From NCBI GenBank assembly GCA_902500995.1, contig CABVSR010000001.1, forward strand, positions 1-64,000: DNA of 64,000 bases, written 5' to 3'. Positions 1-9,093 of this stretch are shown one piece after another (position 1 is the first letter of the stretch; every line of letters begins with the position of its first letter). This DNA comes from an uncultured Nitrospira sp. Its GTDB lineage: Bacteria; Nitrospirota; Nitrospiria; Nitrospirales; Nitrospiraceae. The notes under the pieces are model-generated. The model had not been told where the DNA came from and did no database searches. It saw only the letters and a list, made by a program, of their open reading frames with translations. A program made the position numbers and the translations under genes.

Positions 1-59
1 ACGACGCAGATGCCGGCAGATCGTTCGTCACAGCAGAATGGCATGACTCGGACAGGCTC

Positions 60-920
60 CTAAAGCCCCTCTTCGCGCTGCTCACAGCCCAATATCTCCA
101 CAAACCGCGGCAAGCGGTTCTTCTTCAGCGGTTCATCGAGCTTATTGTATATGGCGAGGAGATTTTTGATCATGCGGGCGAGAATCGCGCGGGTCGGGCT
201 TTTTTGCAGGAACCGGTCTTCGAAGCCGTAGCCGGCTTCGGTCAGAAAGCGCGCGCAGTTTTTTTCTGTCAGCAGCGCGCCGCCATTGAAACAATCGATG
301 AAAATCTTGTACCGGTCCGAATCGAACTTCACGAGGAAGTGGCCCGGCATTCCGATCCCGTGCACAGGCAACTGCAACCGCCGGCCGATCAACAGATACA
401 CCGTCGACAGACTGATCGGGATGCCCGTCCGGCGATCGATCACACAATTCAGATAACTGTTCTCGACTTCATAATAGTTCTTGGTGTTGCCTTTGAATCC
501 CGCTTCCGTGAACAGGTACCGATTGAGCGCTTTGACCGTCTCCTCGCCGGACACACGGGATCCGATCTGTTCCCGCACGTCCTGCGCCATGCGATCCAAT
601 TGCCGGCGATAGGCCTGGACGTCCAGCGCGGGATAGGCATAGCGCGCGAGGATAAACGCCCCGGTTTCCAAATCAACCTGGTCATCCGGGAAGGCGATCA
701 GGTCGCGGAGTTCTTCCTCCAACTTCGTCCCCCGAATCTCCTCCAGCACGGTGCTGATACGATCCGCCATTTCCGGCTGCTCGATTTCCGCCTCTTGTAG
801 CAAGGGCACGGCGCAATCGCCGAAATCAATCAGTTTCCCGCTGATCGTTTTGACGATCCGCTCATCCTCGTCACCGAGGAGCCGGATTAGGGCGCGGATT
901 TGGCTTTCGTTCACGAACAT
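60..920 (-). CDS. SirB1-type transglutaminase-like protein
   Basis: A 286-aa protein in two parts. The N-terminal ~90 residues are helical and HEAT-like. The middle part matches the SirB1/transglutaminase-like family: NRYLF about residue 130, then the Cys-containing segment with GIPISLS, then GIGMPGHFLVKF. These proteins keep a papain-like fold but their substrate is usually unknown. An upstream in-frame start at 995 would run into the permease gene, so the Met at 920 (MFVNESQ) is preferred; it lies 29 nt after the permease stop and has no clear ribosome binding site. It is the last gene of a minus-strand run with the LON-domain and ABC-2 genes. The family call is firm; the role is unknown. 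Confidence 0.8.
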   Translation of the reverse strand: MFVNESQIRALIRLLGDEDERIVKTISGKLIDFGDCAVPLLQEAEIEQPEMADRISTVLEEIRGTKLEEELRDLIAFPDDQVDLETGAFILARYAYPALDVQAYRRQLDRMAQDVREQIGSRVSGEETVKALNRYLFTEAGFKGNTKNYYEVENSYLNCVIDRRTGIPISLSTVYLLIGRRLQLPVHGIGMPGHFLVKFDSDRYKIFIDCFNGGALLTEKNCARFLTEAGYGFEDRFLQKSPTRAILARMIKNLLAIYNKLDEPLKKNRLPRFVEILGCEQREEGL

Positions 921-949
921 GGAAGAAGATCCCCGGTGCGTCACGGTGC

Positions 950-1729
950 TCACCCGATCGCCCGCCGGAAAGCCCGTGCACCACCATAGAGACACAGGGC
1001 ATCAAACAGGACCATCACGCCGATCACCATGCCGACATGCGGGAGCGCCTCGGCCCATCCCTGGAGAATGAGGGGACGGACGGCATCGATGGCCCAGGTC
1101 ATGGGATTGAACTGAGCCAGAAATCCCATCCAGCCCGGCATAGCCGACAAAGGCACCAACGCTGAGCTCAGGAAAATCATGGGCAGAGAAAGAAATCCCA
1201 GAACGGAAAAGAAATCGCCGTGACTCTTCACGGAGAAGGCCATGGCCATGGAAATGGCCGTTAACCCCACTCCGAACATCATCCCGATCAGCAAGATGGT
1301 TGCGACGCCCGCCAGGCCGGTGACCGGTTGCACGCCGAAGAGCCAGGCGACAGCCAGGATGACCAACACTTGCAGCGAGGTGATAGTCGTCACAAAAATG
1401 AACCGGCTCAAGATAACCGAGGTCCGGTGGATCGGCGTGGACATCAATCGTTCCAAAAAACCATTTTCTTTGTCGAAAAGGAGATCGACGCCGCCGGCCA
1501 AGCCGTTATTGAGCACCGTCATGACCACGACCCCGGCGGTCAGAAAACTGATGTAACTCGCCGATTGAGTCACCTGCAGGTCCGCCGCGCGCTGAAACAG
1601 GTTGCCGAAGAAAATCAGCCAGAACAGCATCGGCTGCACCAGCGTAAACAGCATGCTGAACTTTTCCCGGCTCAGCCGCCGCACCCACCGCATCGTCAAT
1701 GCACGAATTTCCTGCCAATATTCTTTCAT
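950..1729 (-). CDS. ABC-2 type (DrrB-like) transporter permease
   Basis: A 259-aa integral membrane protein with about six hydrophobic segments, of the ABC-2/DrrB family that pairs with a DrrA-type ATPase. The conserved stretch around FDKENGFLERLMSTPIHR in the first third is typical of the ABC2_membrane domain. The Met at 1729 (MKEYWQE) is chosen because it places the gene 28 nt after the ATPase stop; the longer start at 1786 would overlap the ATPase and add an Arg/Gly-rich tail without homology character. It probably forms a homodimeric export channel with the preceding gene. The substrate cannot be deduced; lipid, polyketide or other hydrophobic export are all possible. Confidence 0.88.
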   Translation of the reverse strand: MKEYWQEIRALTMRWVRRLSREKFSMLFTLVQPMLFWLIFFGNLFQRAADLQVTQSASYISFLTAGVVVMTVLNNGLAGGVDLLFDKENGFLERLMSTPIHRTSVILSRFIFVTTITSLQVLVILAVAWLFGVQPVTGLAGVATILLIGMMFGVGLTAISMAMAFSVKSHGDFFSVLGFLSLPMIFLSSALVPLSAMPGWMGFLAQFNPMTWAIDAVRPLILQGWAEALPHVGMVIGVMVLFDALCLYGGARAFRRAIG

Positions 1730-1757
1730 GCCCGACCCGCCTGCTCCTCGACGACCG

Positions 1758-2729
1758 TTAGGAATCTTCCGTCTTCGGCTGATCATCCTTGATGGACCGC
1801 CCGGTGTGGGCGATAAACACGTCGTCCAACCGCGGGCGATGATAATCGATGAACTCCAGCTGGCACGTCAGGCGGTTTGCCGCTTCCAGAATGGCCGGCA
1901 AGGCCTTTTCGGGAGAGTCCACTCGAATGTCCAGTCCGTTCGGCCTCGTCGTGACGGCCCGGATCGCCGGAAGGTCTCTGACCGCCGCCGCCAGCTTCTC
2001 GACGCGATCTTCTTCGCGCACCGTCAGCGACACCAGATCGCCCCCCAATCCGGCCTTCAATTCGTTCGGCGCTCCCAGGGCTTTGATCCGCCCGCCGTCG
2101 ATGATCGCGATCCGATCGCACAGTTGATCAGCCTCATCGAGGTAGTTAGTCGTCATCACGACCGTGATCCCTCGCTCCCGCATCGCCCGCACGTGGTCCC
2201 AGATACGCAAACGGCTTTGCACGTCCAACCCGAGCGTCGGCTCATCCAGAAAGAGAATGTTGGGATCGGGCAGTAAGCCGCAGGCAATATCCAGCTTGCG
2301 CTTCATGCCACCCGAATAGGTTTTCGCCGGACGGTCGGCCTGCTGCTCCAGCTCAACTAATTTTAACAGTTGAGGAATTCGTGTGGCCGCGTCTTCGGCT
2401 GAGAGGTGATAGAGGTCGGCCAGCAGTTCGAGATGTTCACGGCCCGTCAGGAACCGATCAATGGCCCGTTCCTGCGGCACATACCCGATCGTCTGCCGGA
2501 CGCGGTCGGCGTCCTTCACGGAATCCAACCCGAAAATCCTGGCGGATCCGGACGTCGGGGTGAGCAGGGTAATCAAAATGCGTAGCGTGGTGCTCTTGCC
2601 TGCGCCGTTCGGTCCCAGCAACCCGAAAATTTCCCCGGTGTAGACCTGAAACGAAAGGTCATCGACGGCCCGCACCTTGTCGTAGGTTTTTCCGAGGTGG
2701 GAGACTTCGATGGCGACCGGCCGAGACAT
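1758..2729 (-). CDS. DrrA-type ABC transporter ATP-binding protein
   Basis: A 323-aa cytoplasmic ATPase. Walker A is GPNGAGKST at residues 39-47, the signature is YSGGM at about 138-142, and Walker B with its Glu is LFLDEPTLGLD at about 159-169. The C-terminal ~90 residues form the extra domain of DrrA-type ATPases. The start at 2729 is chosen because GGAGG lies about 9 nt upstream; the Met at 2738 would leave only 1 nt. The chosen ATG overlaps the stop of the LON-domain gene as TGATG, so translation is probably coupled. It energises the downstream permease. Confidence 0.92.
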   Translation of the reverse strand: MSRPVAIEVSHLGKTYDKVRAVDDLSFQVYTGEIFGLLGPNGAGKSTTLRILITLLTPTSGSARIFGLDSVKDADRVRQTIGYVPQERAIDRFLTGREHLELLADLYHLSAEDAATRIPQLLKLVELEQQADRPAKTYSGGMKRKLDIACGLLPDPNILFLDEPTLGLDVQSRLRIWDHVRAMRERGITVVMTTNYLDEADQLCDRIAIIDGGRIKALGAPNELKAGLGGDLVSLTVREEDRVEKLAAAVRDLPAIRAVTTRPNGLDIRVDSPEKALPAILEAANRLTCQLEFIDYHRPRLDDVFIAHTGRSIKDDQPKTEDS

Positions 2730-3418
2730 CAGCCCCATCCTCCGGCGCCGCGCCGCTCCGCCAGCTTGAACTGGATCAAATCGCTCAGGCGGCGAGCCTG
2801 CTGCGGCACATGCTCGGCTTCCAGGAGGAACTGCTTTTCCAGTGGCGTACAGTCGAGATAGGTGGAGAGCGAGTTGACAAACACCTCGTCACTCACGTCA
2901 GGCCGGATCAAACTGTGCAGCGGCGAGGCCTCCTCGTCGGCTTTCAGATATTCCTCCAGCACTCCCAGCAGATAGCGGCGCAAGGCCTGATCGAGGGATA
3001 AGGACCCGTCGCGCGGCTTCAACGTGACACGGGCTTCGCGGTAGCTTTTTTCGAAGAATTCTTCGTGGATTTCGTAGCGTTCGAGGCCTTGCAAGAGGAT
3101 GTTGGAGCGACCATCGGGAAGCATTTGGACGCTCGCCAGTCGCCCGACACAGCCGACGGAGAAGATCGGCGGGTTGCCCTCATACTGCTCTTCCCAGCCT
3201 TCCTTCAACAAGGCCATGCCGATGCATTGCCCTGTCGCAGCCGCATCCGCTACCATCTGGCGGTAACGCGGCTCAAACACATGGAGCGGCAGATAGGTCT
3301 TGGGAAAGAAGACGACGTTCGGCAGCGGGAACAATGGAATGCGTTCAGGGACGGGAAATGGCTGGACCTTTCCCGAGAATTCCCGGTTCGACGGCTCGCG
3401 TTCAGGCTCAGGAAACAT
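2729..3418 (-). CDS. LON substrate-binding-domain protein (stand-alone)
   Basis: A 229-aa protein made only of the N-terminal domain of Lon protease, starting at IPLFPLPNVVFFPKTYLPLHVFEPRYRQMV (a motif run at about residues 27-57, given in part). No AAA+ or Ser-Lys protease domain follows, so it is a stand-alone LON-domain protein, possibly an adaptor or substrate binder. It opens the operon with the ABC-2 transporter and SirB1-like genes. No Shine-Dalgarno is visible; a TTGACA/TATCGT pair ends 5 nt before the ATG, which suggests a leaderless transcript. Confidence 0.85.
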   Translation of the reverse strand: MFPEPEREPSNREFSGKVQPFPVPERIPLFPLPNVVFFPKTYLPLHVFEPRYRQMVADAAATGQCIGMALLKEGWEEQYEGNPPIFSVGCVGRLASVQMLPDGRSNILLQGLERYEIHEEFFEKSYREARVTLKPRDGSLSLDQALRRYLLGVLEEYLKADEEASPLHSLIRPDVSDEVFVNSLSTYLDCTPLEKQFLLEAEHVPQQARRLSDLIQFKLAERRGAGGWG

Positions 3419-3423
3419 GGCTC

Positions 3424-3453
3424 ACGATAGCTGATGCTTTGCAAAATTGTCAA
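3424..3453 (-). promoter_or_regulatory. Candidate promoter of the LON-domain operon
   Basis: On the minus strand TTGACA (3448-3453) is followed by an 18-nt spacer and TATCGT (3424-3429), only 5 nt before the ATG. The -35 box lies in a palindrome, TTGTCA-N4-TGACAA (3447-3462), which could be an operator. It is a match by eye; the start site is inferred. Confidence 0.4.
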
Positions 3454-3596
3454 CGCTGACAACGGTGCTCGTGATAGGACGCATGATCACAAAACCTGCA
3501 TGAATACTGCGTTTTATCAACTACGCCTCAAAAAAGACCGGCGTGCAACCGTCGAGACCCTGCGAGACGGCAGGAGGGCTGGTCATTGATTCACCC

Positions 3597-4736
3597 ATGA
3601 CGAAATTACGTCTCGCCGCTATGACGGGGCTTCTGCTCTTGGCGGGACTGCCGGCCTTTTTCAGGCAGTCCATTGCCGCCGACGAGGCCCCTCTCGCCTT
3701 CGACAGGGCCGCCCCGGGATATCAGTACCGGTTTCCCGGCGACCACGGGGCGCATGAACGGTTTCGGACCGAATGGTGGTATTACACCGGACAGGTCGTT
3801 GCAGCCAACGGCCGCCGGTTCGGATTCCAACTCACCTTTTTTCGCCGGGCCATTCCTCCTGATCAGGTTCAGACGCTGCCGTCCAAGTGGTCTATTCAAC
3901 AACTCTATCTCGCCCATTTCGCTCTGACCGACCTGGGTGCCGGCCGGTTTTATTACGCCGACAAGGTCAGCCGGGAAGGATTCGGCAAGGCCGGCGCGGA
4001 GACGGGCCGGTTGCATGCCTGGGTCGATCGATGGTCTGTGCTGATGGATGAGCGGACCGCGCCGCACCATCACCTGCAGGCCTCGACGGAAGACGTTGCG
4101 ATCACGCTCGATGTCGTGCCCGAAAAATCGCCGGTTCTGCATGGCCGGGACGGCATCAGCCGAAAAGGCGCCGATCCGGGACAGGCCTCTCACTATTATT
4201 CGCTTACTCGTCTCGCGACTGAAGGACAGATTCGCGTCGGCACGGAGACCTTTGCCGTCACCGGCCTCAGCTGGATGGATCACGAATTCGGCTCCGCCGA
4301 TCTCGGGCCGCACGTGGTGGGGTGGGATTGGTTCAGCCTCCAGTTGAGCGACTCGACGGAACTGATGTGGTACTCCCTGCGGCGTGCCGATGGATCGAGC
4401 GATCCGGTTTCGAGCGGCACCCTGGTCCTGGCCGACGGGCGCGCGCAGCCGCTCGGCGCACAGGACCTTACGATTGAACCGCTGGCCTATTGGACCAGCC
4501 CGCGATCCAAGGGGCGGTACCCTCAACGGTGGCGACTCACCTCGCCTGCCTTGGGTCTCGATGTGACCGTGGAGTCGCTGCTCGCGGACCAGGAGTTGGA
4601 TACGGCCCGCAGTACCCGCGTGACCTATTGGGAAGGGGCGGTGTCCGCCTCCGGCCGGTCGCGAGGCGCGCCCGTGACTGGACGAGGCTATGTCGAATTA
4701 ACCGGCTATGCCGAACGCTTCACTCCGAAACTCTGA
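3597..4736 (+). CDS. Exported lipocalin-like (CrtC/AttH) protein
   Basis: A 379-aa protein with a signal peptide (MTKLRLAAMTGLLLLAGL, cleavage near SIAADEA). The mature part has the features of the carotenoid 1,2-hydratase/AttH lipocalin-like family: EWWYYTGQV near residue 58, FGFQLTFFR near 73, and a later SWMDHEFGS. Family members hydrate carotenoids (CrtC) or have unknown lipid-related roles. No carotenoid gene is nearby, so a CrtC activity is not claimed. A GTG start at 3543 would add 18 residues before the signal peptide; the ATG at 3597 fits better, although AGGAGG lies rather far upstream (about 19 nt). Confidence 0.8.
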   Translation: MTKLRLAAMTGLLLLAGLPAFFRQSIAADEAPLAFDRAAPGYQYRFPGDHGAHERFRTEWWYYTGQVVAANGRRFGFQLTFFRRAIPPDQVQTLPSKWSIQQLYLAHFALTDLGAGRFYYADKVSREGFGKAGAETGRLHAWVDRWSVLMDERTAPHHHLQASTEDVAITLDVVPEKSPVLHGRDGISRKGADPGQASHYYSLTRLATEGQIRVGTETFAVTGLSWMDHEFGSADLGPHVVGWDWFSLQLSDSTELMWYSLRRADGSSDPVSSGTLVLADGRAQPLGAQDLTIEPLAYWTSPRSKGRYPQRWRLTSPALGLDVTVESLLADQELDTARSTRVTYWEGAVSASGRSRGAPVTGRGYVELTGYAERFTPKL

Positions 4737-4808
4737 CCGTTCACGTCCTCTCCCCATGTCTCACCTTGACTCAACCGTGACGCTGTGGTTAGGTCTGCGA
4801 CCACTGTG

Positions 4809-5858
4809 ATGTCCTTACGAACTCGAATGGCGACCTGGCTCCGGCCATCGATCTGCCTGATCGGCCTGTTGTTGCTGGCCTGCGGGAGCCGTGAATCGGC
4901 CGTGGTCTCAATCGCGCTCCATCCCTCGAATCCCAACATTGTCTACGTGGCCACGAACGATGCCGTCCATAAAACGCGGGACGGCGGCGCGACCTGGGAA
5001 CAGTTTCCGGCATTCACCGCTCGACGAGTCACCACGATCGCCATCGACCCGAAGCTCCCCGCTACCGTCTATGCCGGCACCATGGGCGATGCCATTTACA
5101 AGAGTCCCGACGGCGGGCAGCATTGGCTCCCACACAATGTCGGTCTCAAGGAGCATGTGTCGTTCATCAACGAAATCATTTTCCATCCCGACAATACCGA
5201 ACTGATCTATCTCGCCACCACGGTCGGCGCCTTCCTCTCCAAAAACGGGGGGCGGGAATGGGAAGAGCGGATGGCCGGCATGAAGGAAGTGCACATTGTG
5301 ACCTGCATCACCATGGACCATCAGCACCCCCGCGTGTTGTACGCCGGCACCACCGGCGGCACCTATCGCAGTGAAGACGGCGGCACGAGTTGGCAGAAGA
5401 AGAATAACGGGCTCATTCCCGACGACGTGCTCAACGCCGCCATGGCGCTGGGCGTGAATGTGCTGGCGGTGGATCCGCGGAACTCCGAGATGGTCTATGC
5501 TGCGACCACCAAAGGCCTGTTTCGATCCGCGGATCGCGGTGAGCACTGGGAACAGATCGGGCAAGGGCTATCGAACCAATTCATCAGCACGCTGGCCCTG
5601 CATCCGGCGGACGCCGATATTTTTTACATCGGTGGCCCGGACGGCGTGCACAAAACTACCGACGGCGGAAAAACCTGGCGCCCGCACAATGAGGGACTCG
5701 CCACATTGAATATTCGCACGATCAGCCTCAGCCAAAGCGACCCCCAGCTGCTCTATCTCGGTACCAACGGGAGCGGGTTATACCGATCGACCGACGGGGG
5801 TCTGCATTGGGCGCCGGTTCCGCTGACCGGCACGGGCCAATCCGCACCTTCCCCTTAA
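4809..5858 (+). CDS. Sortilin/YCF48-type beta-propeller lipoprotein
   Basis: A 349-aa protein with a lipoprotein signal (hydrophobic LIGLLLLAC, lipid-attachment Cys near residue 25). The mature part consists of repeats containing Asp-box-like units such as SPDGGQHW, SEDGGTSW, SADRGEHW, TTDGGKTW and STDGGLHW, each followed by HPxxPxxxYxGT-like strands. This is the VPS10/BNR propeller pattern seen in YCF48-like proteins. It is probably anchored in the envelope; the ligand is unknown. The start could be 4785 (GTG), 4809 or 4827; 4809 is a compromise. The histidine phosphatase follows 18 nt downstream. Confidence 0.8.
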   Translation: MSLRTRMATWLRPSICLIGLLLLACGSRESAVVSIALHPSNPNIVYVATNDAVHKTRDGGATWEQFPAFTARRVTTIAIDPKLPATVYAGTMGDAIYKSPDGGQHWLPHNVGLKEHVSFINEIIFHPDNTELIYLATTVGAFLSKNGGREWEERMAGMKEVHIVTCITMDHQHPRVLYAGTTGGTYRSEDGGTSWQKKNNGLIPDDVLNAAMALGVNVLAVDPRNSEMVYAATTKGLFRSADRGEHWEQIGQGLSNQFISTLALHPADADIFYIGGPDGVHKTTDGGKTWRPHNEGLATLNIRTISLSQSDPQLLYLGTNGSGLYRSTDGGLHWAPVPLTGTGQSAPSP

Positions 5859-5876
5859 ACAGGCCACACGATCACG

Positions 5877-6485
5877 ATGCCGACTTTATTTTTGATCCGA
5901 CATGGAGAAACCGACTGGAACCGATCGGGACAAGTCATGGGAAACCAGCCGATCCCTCTGAACCAGACCGGCGAACAGCAAGCCCTGGCCTGTGCCGAGA
6001 TGCTCGCCACGACCCGGATCGCCGGGATCGTAACCAGTCCCGTGCTGCGGGCCGTGCAAACGGCGGAGATCATCGGGCGGACGCATGCGGCCCCGTTGCA
6101 TCATGCGCCGGGGCTGAGCGAGATCGGGGTGGGCGACTGGCTCAATCGGTACTGGAAGGATTTGGCGGACGATCCGGCCAAGCGCGACTGGTACAGTCAC
6201 CCGGACCGTGCCCGTCCTTCAGGCGGTGAAACGCTTCGCGAGGTACAACTGCGCGCCGTCGCGGCGGTCGAGCAGGCCCTGCAGATCGAGCAGGAGGCAC
6301 CCTACGTGTTCGTGTCCCACGGCGACGTCATTCGCGCGCTGCTGGCCCATTATCTGCGACTGGACCTGAATGCGCTGCGCCAGGCGCGCATCGACCATGC
6401 AGGGGTCAGCGGAGTGGAGGTGACCGGAGACGGCACGCACCTGCTGTTCCTGAACCATCGACCTGGCCTACAGCGGCTGGCCTGA
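5877..6485 (+). CDS. Histidine phosphatase family protein
   Basis: A 202-aa branch-1 histidine phosphatase. The catalytic RHG motif is in LIRHGETDWNR (residues 5-15), and the second His is in VFVSHGDVIRALL near residue 145. This architecture covers cofactor-dependent phosphoglycerate mutases, alpha-ribazole phosphatase and broad phosphatases. Its sequence is unlike the GpmA encoded at 38.6 kb, so mutase activity is unlikely; the substrate is unknown. It follows the propeller lipoprotein closely and may be co-transcribed. Confidence 0.87.
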   Translation: MPTLFLIRHGETDWNRSGQVMGNQPIPLNQTGEQQALACAEMLATTRIAGIVTSPVLRAVQTAEIIGRTHAAPLHHAPGLSEIGVGDWLNRYWKDLADDPAKRDWYSHPDRARPSGGETLREVQLRAVAAVEQALQIEQEAPYVFVSHGDVIRALLAHYLRLDLNALRQARIDHAGVSGVEVTGDGTHLLFLNHRPGLQRLA

Positions 6486-6504
6486 ACCAAACCCGGATTC
6501 CCGG

Positions 6505-6981
6505 CTAGTGAGCGGAACCGGCGTCTGGGCCTTTGCCGTAGTAACGGCTACCATACCGCTTCAGCTCTTCGGACAGCGCCGTCCATTCCTCGGCCGTCAA
6601 GAGCGCTTTCATCTTGAACCGGAGCCCCAGGATTTTGGCGGCGGAACGCATCCGGTTGTTATTCAATTCGTCGAGGATTTTCGTGAACTCCTCCGGCGAG
6701 GCCGAATAGTTCGCATTCAATTCATAGAGCGCGCGATGAGATTGGCGCTGTTGTTCCCGGGCCGACTTGATCTCGGTGATCATTTCTCCCATGACCACAT
6801 TCACCTGCTTGACGGTCTCCGGATTCTTGACATGTTTTTCAACCAGACCACTCACATCCTGAGTGGCCTTGCCCCAGTAATAGTCTCCTTTGGCATGCTG
6901 ATAACTTCCATGGTGGTGAGAACAACCGGCCAGCCCGGTGACCAACAGGCCGACGAGAACCAACAGGGATCGACAGCTCAT
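6505..6981 (-). CDS. Helical lipoprotein, Spy/CpxP-like
   Basis: A 158-aa protein starting at 6981, where GGAGG stands 5 nt before the ATG. A lipobox LAGC is at about residues 17-20 and is followed by a His-rich patch (CSHHHGSYQH). The rest is helical, with a segment of the Spy/CpxP LTxxQ type (ALLTAEEWTAL), as in periplasmic chaperones and heavy-metal sensors. The His cluster would suit metal binding, but that is inference. It is convergent with the histidine phosphatase gene. Confidence 0.65.
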   Translation of the reverse strand: MSCRSLLVLVGLLVTGLAGCSHHHGSYQHAKGDYYWGKATQDVSGLVEKHVKNPETVKQVNVVMGEMITEIKSAREQQRQSHRALYELNANYSASPEEFTKILDELNNNRMRSAAKILGLRFKMKALLTAEEWTALSEELKRYGSRYYGKGPDAGSAH

Positions 6982-7087
6982 CAGAACCTCCATATAAAAA
7001 AATGACCGCGGTGCATGAAACGCGTTGCGCCCCGCTTCGTGTCTCCCGTAAGCTTCCCGGAACATCTCACAAGCCAAGGAGTCGGGC

Positions 7088-7444
7088 ATGGGCGAGCAGA
7101 AGACAGCTCAACGTGGAGCCGGGCCGGTCGATGCACTGCGGAATGAATTCCGCGGGCATCTCGATCTGTTTTACAGCCGCCTGAATTTGGCGGCTCCCTA
7201 CGACAGCGTCGAAAAGGCCTTGGGAACCCTCACCGCCTCGCTGAAAGCCTTGCCGCCGGAGCAACTTGAACGCCTGGGAACGGACACCACCCAGCGATGG
7301 ACCTGTTTTCGACAGGCGTTTGTCGAATCAGGCTTGAGCCAGAAACATCGCGGGATCATTGCAGGCCTGGTGCGATCCGGAGCACTGCGCGACCTGCCGC
7401 CCGAATTCACCCATCTGCTCGATCTGTATCGCCCCCAAGCCTAG
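7088..7444 (+). CDS. Hypothetical protein, 118 aa
   Basis: A cytoplasmic-looking, mostly helical protein without a recognised domain. It has no signal peptide and no cysteine pair. The coding potential is supported by its length, by a lone ATG start after a plausible leader, and by placement between a divergent lipoprotein gene and a convergent membrane-protein gene. No function is proposed. Confidence 0.6.
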   Translation: MGEQKTAQRGAGPVDALRNEFRGHLDLFYSRLNLAAPYDSVEKALGTLTASLKALPPEQLERLGTDTTQRWTCFRQAFVESGLSQKHRGIIAGLVRSGALRDLPPEFTHLLDLYRPQA

Positions 7445-7498
7445 CCTGGTGCGTTCCCATGGCGTGCTGGGCACCGACCGCGCCTGGCTGGTCGCCGG

Positions 7499-8128
7499 TC
7501 ATGGCCGCTGGGCGGCGCCTTCGTTGTCCACCGCCACGGCTCTGAGTTCCGTGAACACCAGCATCAGGCGCGTGTTTTCGATGCGATAGGCGACCGTGAC
7601 CGTGAGCAGGCCGAAGGCGACGACGATCAGTCCCACCCCGGTAACGCCGATCCCGAGCAACACACTCCCCAACGATTCGAGCCCGCCTTGCAGGACGTAG
7701 GTGACGAGGAAGCCGAGCGTTCCGAATCCCACCAGGCTGAACCAGAGCAATGTCAGGATCGAGGACGACCATGGCACCCGCTTTGTGCACACCATCCGGA
7801 GCCCCTCCGATTCCGATGCCAATTCGATGCAGCCCTTCAGCGGCCAGGCGGTGCGAAAGCGCATGGAGAAGAGGCGATGGGTCGGCCGGATGATCATCCG
7901 ATTCGCTTCGGGAAACACACGCGCGACCCCGTGGGGCAAACTCAAGAACCCATTGCCGTCGAATGCGCGCAGCAGCTTCGGGACGGTCAGAGCGACAAAC
8001 CGGTCTTCCACCTGCCCGATTCCATACCCGTACCGGCTGGCATCGGACGACAGGCGGGTGAAGTACATCCAATCGCCGACGATCAGTCCGAGAAACAGCA
8101 CGATGGCAAACGCACCGGCGAGCATCAT
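7499..8128 (-). CDS. Hypothetical membrane protein
   Basis: About 209 aa, with an N-terminal membrane segment (MLAGAFAIVLFLGLIVGDWMYF) and two more hydrophobic segments near residues 120-180. The loop between is soluble-looking. It resembles no family I can name. The start is uncertain: a TTG at 8191 would lengthen it by 21 residues, while the ATG pair at 8128/8125 puts the first membrane segment at the N-terminus. It is convergent with the 118-aa gene. Confidence 0.55.
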   Translation of the reverse strand: MMLAGAFAIVLFLGLIVGDWMYFTRLSSDASRYGYGIGQVEDRFVALTVPKLLRAFDGNGFLSLPHGVARVFPEANRMIIRPTHRLFSMRFRTAWPLKGCIELASESEGLRMVCTKRVPWSSSILTLLWFSLVGFGTLGFLVTYVLQGGLESLGSVLLGIGVTGVGLIVVAFGLLTVTVAYRIENTRLMLVFTELRAVAVDNEGAAQRP

Positions 8129-8208
8129 TGCCGAAACTTCCCACAGGCCTTCCCGAAGAATCAAGCCCGAACAGTTGGTGAGGGCAGGCAAAAACCGCGA
8201 GGAACCTG

Positions 8209-8238
8209 TTGACTAGCCATCAGTGCATTGGCTACATT
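8209..8238 (+). promoter_or_regulatory. Candidate promoter of the methyltransferase gene
   Basis: TTGACT (8209-8214), an 18-nt spacer and TACATT (8233-8238). It would give a leader of about 140 nt before the ATG at 8385. I found no known riboswitch consensus in that leader. Confidence 0.45.
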
Positions 8239-8384
8239 ATGCCCGTTCTTATCCGGCGGGTGAGGACGAGTCATCCGAGTTACGTTCCCGCCTTCATAGA
8301 TTTTTCCACGCCACACTTCTTATCGCCGTCACTTCTGCACTGCAGAGTTGTGCGGGCAGAGAGGCGTGATTTTGCGGAGGGACG

Positions 8385-9077
8385 ATGGATATCGCCAAAG
8401 TCGAGCGAGTGTACACGAGTTATTCCGGCGTCTACGATCACATTTTCGGGAAAATCTTTCATGAGTCGCGCGAAGCGTGCGTGCGCAACCTGAGGATCCG
8501 GCCGGAAGAAAACATCCTCGAAGTCGGCGTGGGAACGGGCATCGCCCTCGAATACTATCCCAAAAACTGCAACATCACGGGTATCGATCTTTCGTCAGGC
8601 ATGCTGGCCAAGGCGCGGCAACGCCAATCGCATTATCACCTGGACCATGTTCGGCTCATGTTGATGGACGCGGGGAAAATGGACTTCCCTGATGATACCT
8701 TCGATACGGTCATGGCGGCCTATGTGGTCACGGCTGTGCCCGACTATCGGAAGGTCGTCAACGAAATGATCCGCGTATGCAAGCCGGGCGGCCGCATCAT
8801 CATGCTGAATCACTTCAGCAACGGCAATAAGCTCATCGCCGCGGTCGAGAAAGTCATTTCTCCGCTCTGCAAACACATCGGTTTCCGGACCGATCTCTCA
8901 TTGAACACGGTGCTGGAAGGCACCGAGCTCCACGTCGCCCGCAAAGAAAAAGTCAATCCGATGAAGTTCTGGCACCTGGTGGAATGTGTCAACCGGAAAG
9001 GCGCGAAGAACGGTCGTGGGAACGGGAGCATGAATGGGAACGGGAATGGAAACGGTCGGCACGGGCACGTCAGCTGA
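8385..9077 (+). CDS. SAM-dependent methyltransferase, PmtA/UbiE-like
   Basis: A 230-aa class I methyltransferase. Motif I is ILEVGVGTGIAL (about residues 44-55), motif II contains ITGIDLSSGML, and the post-I/III parts are DAGKMDFPDDTFD and KPGGRIIMLNHF. The overall pattern fits the PmtA/UbiE group (phospholipid or quinone methyltransferases); the substrate is undecided. GGAGG lies just upstream of the ATG. The last ~25 residues are a low-complexity Asn-Gly-rich tail ending in HGHVS, coded by a short imperfect DNA repeat, and are not part of the fold. Confidence 0.85.
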   Translation: MDIAKVERVYTSYSGVYDHIFGKIFHESREACVRNLRIRPEENILEVGVGTGIALEYYPKNCNITGIDLSSGMLAKARQRQSHYHLDHVRLMLMDAGKMDFPDDTFDTVMAAYVVTAVPDYRKVVNEMIRVCKPGGRIIMLNHFSNGNKLIAAVEKVISPLCKHIGFRTDLSLNTVLEGTELHVARKEKVNPMKFWHLVECVNRKGAKNGRGNGSMNGNGNGNGRHGHVS

Positions 9078-9093
9078 CGCCCGAACTCCTCCC

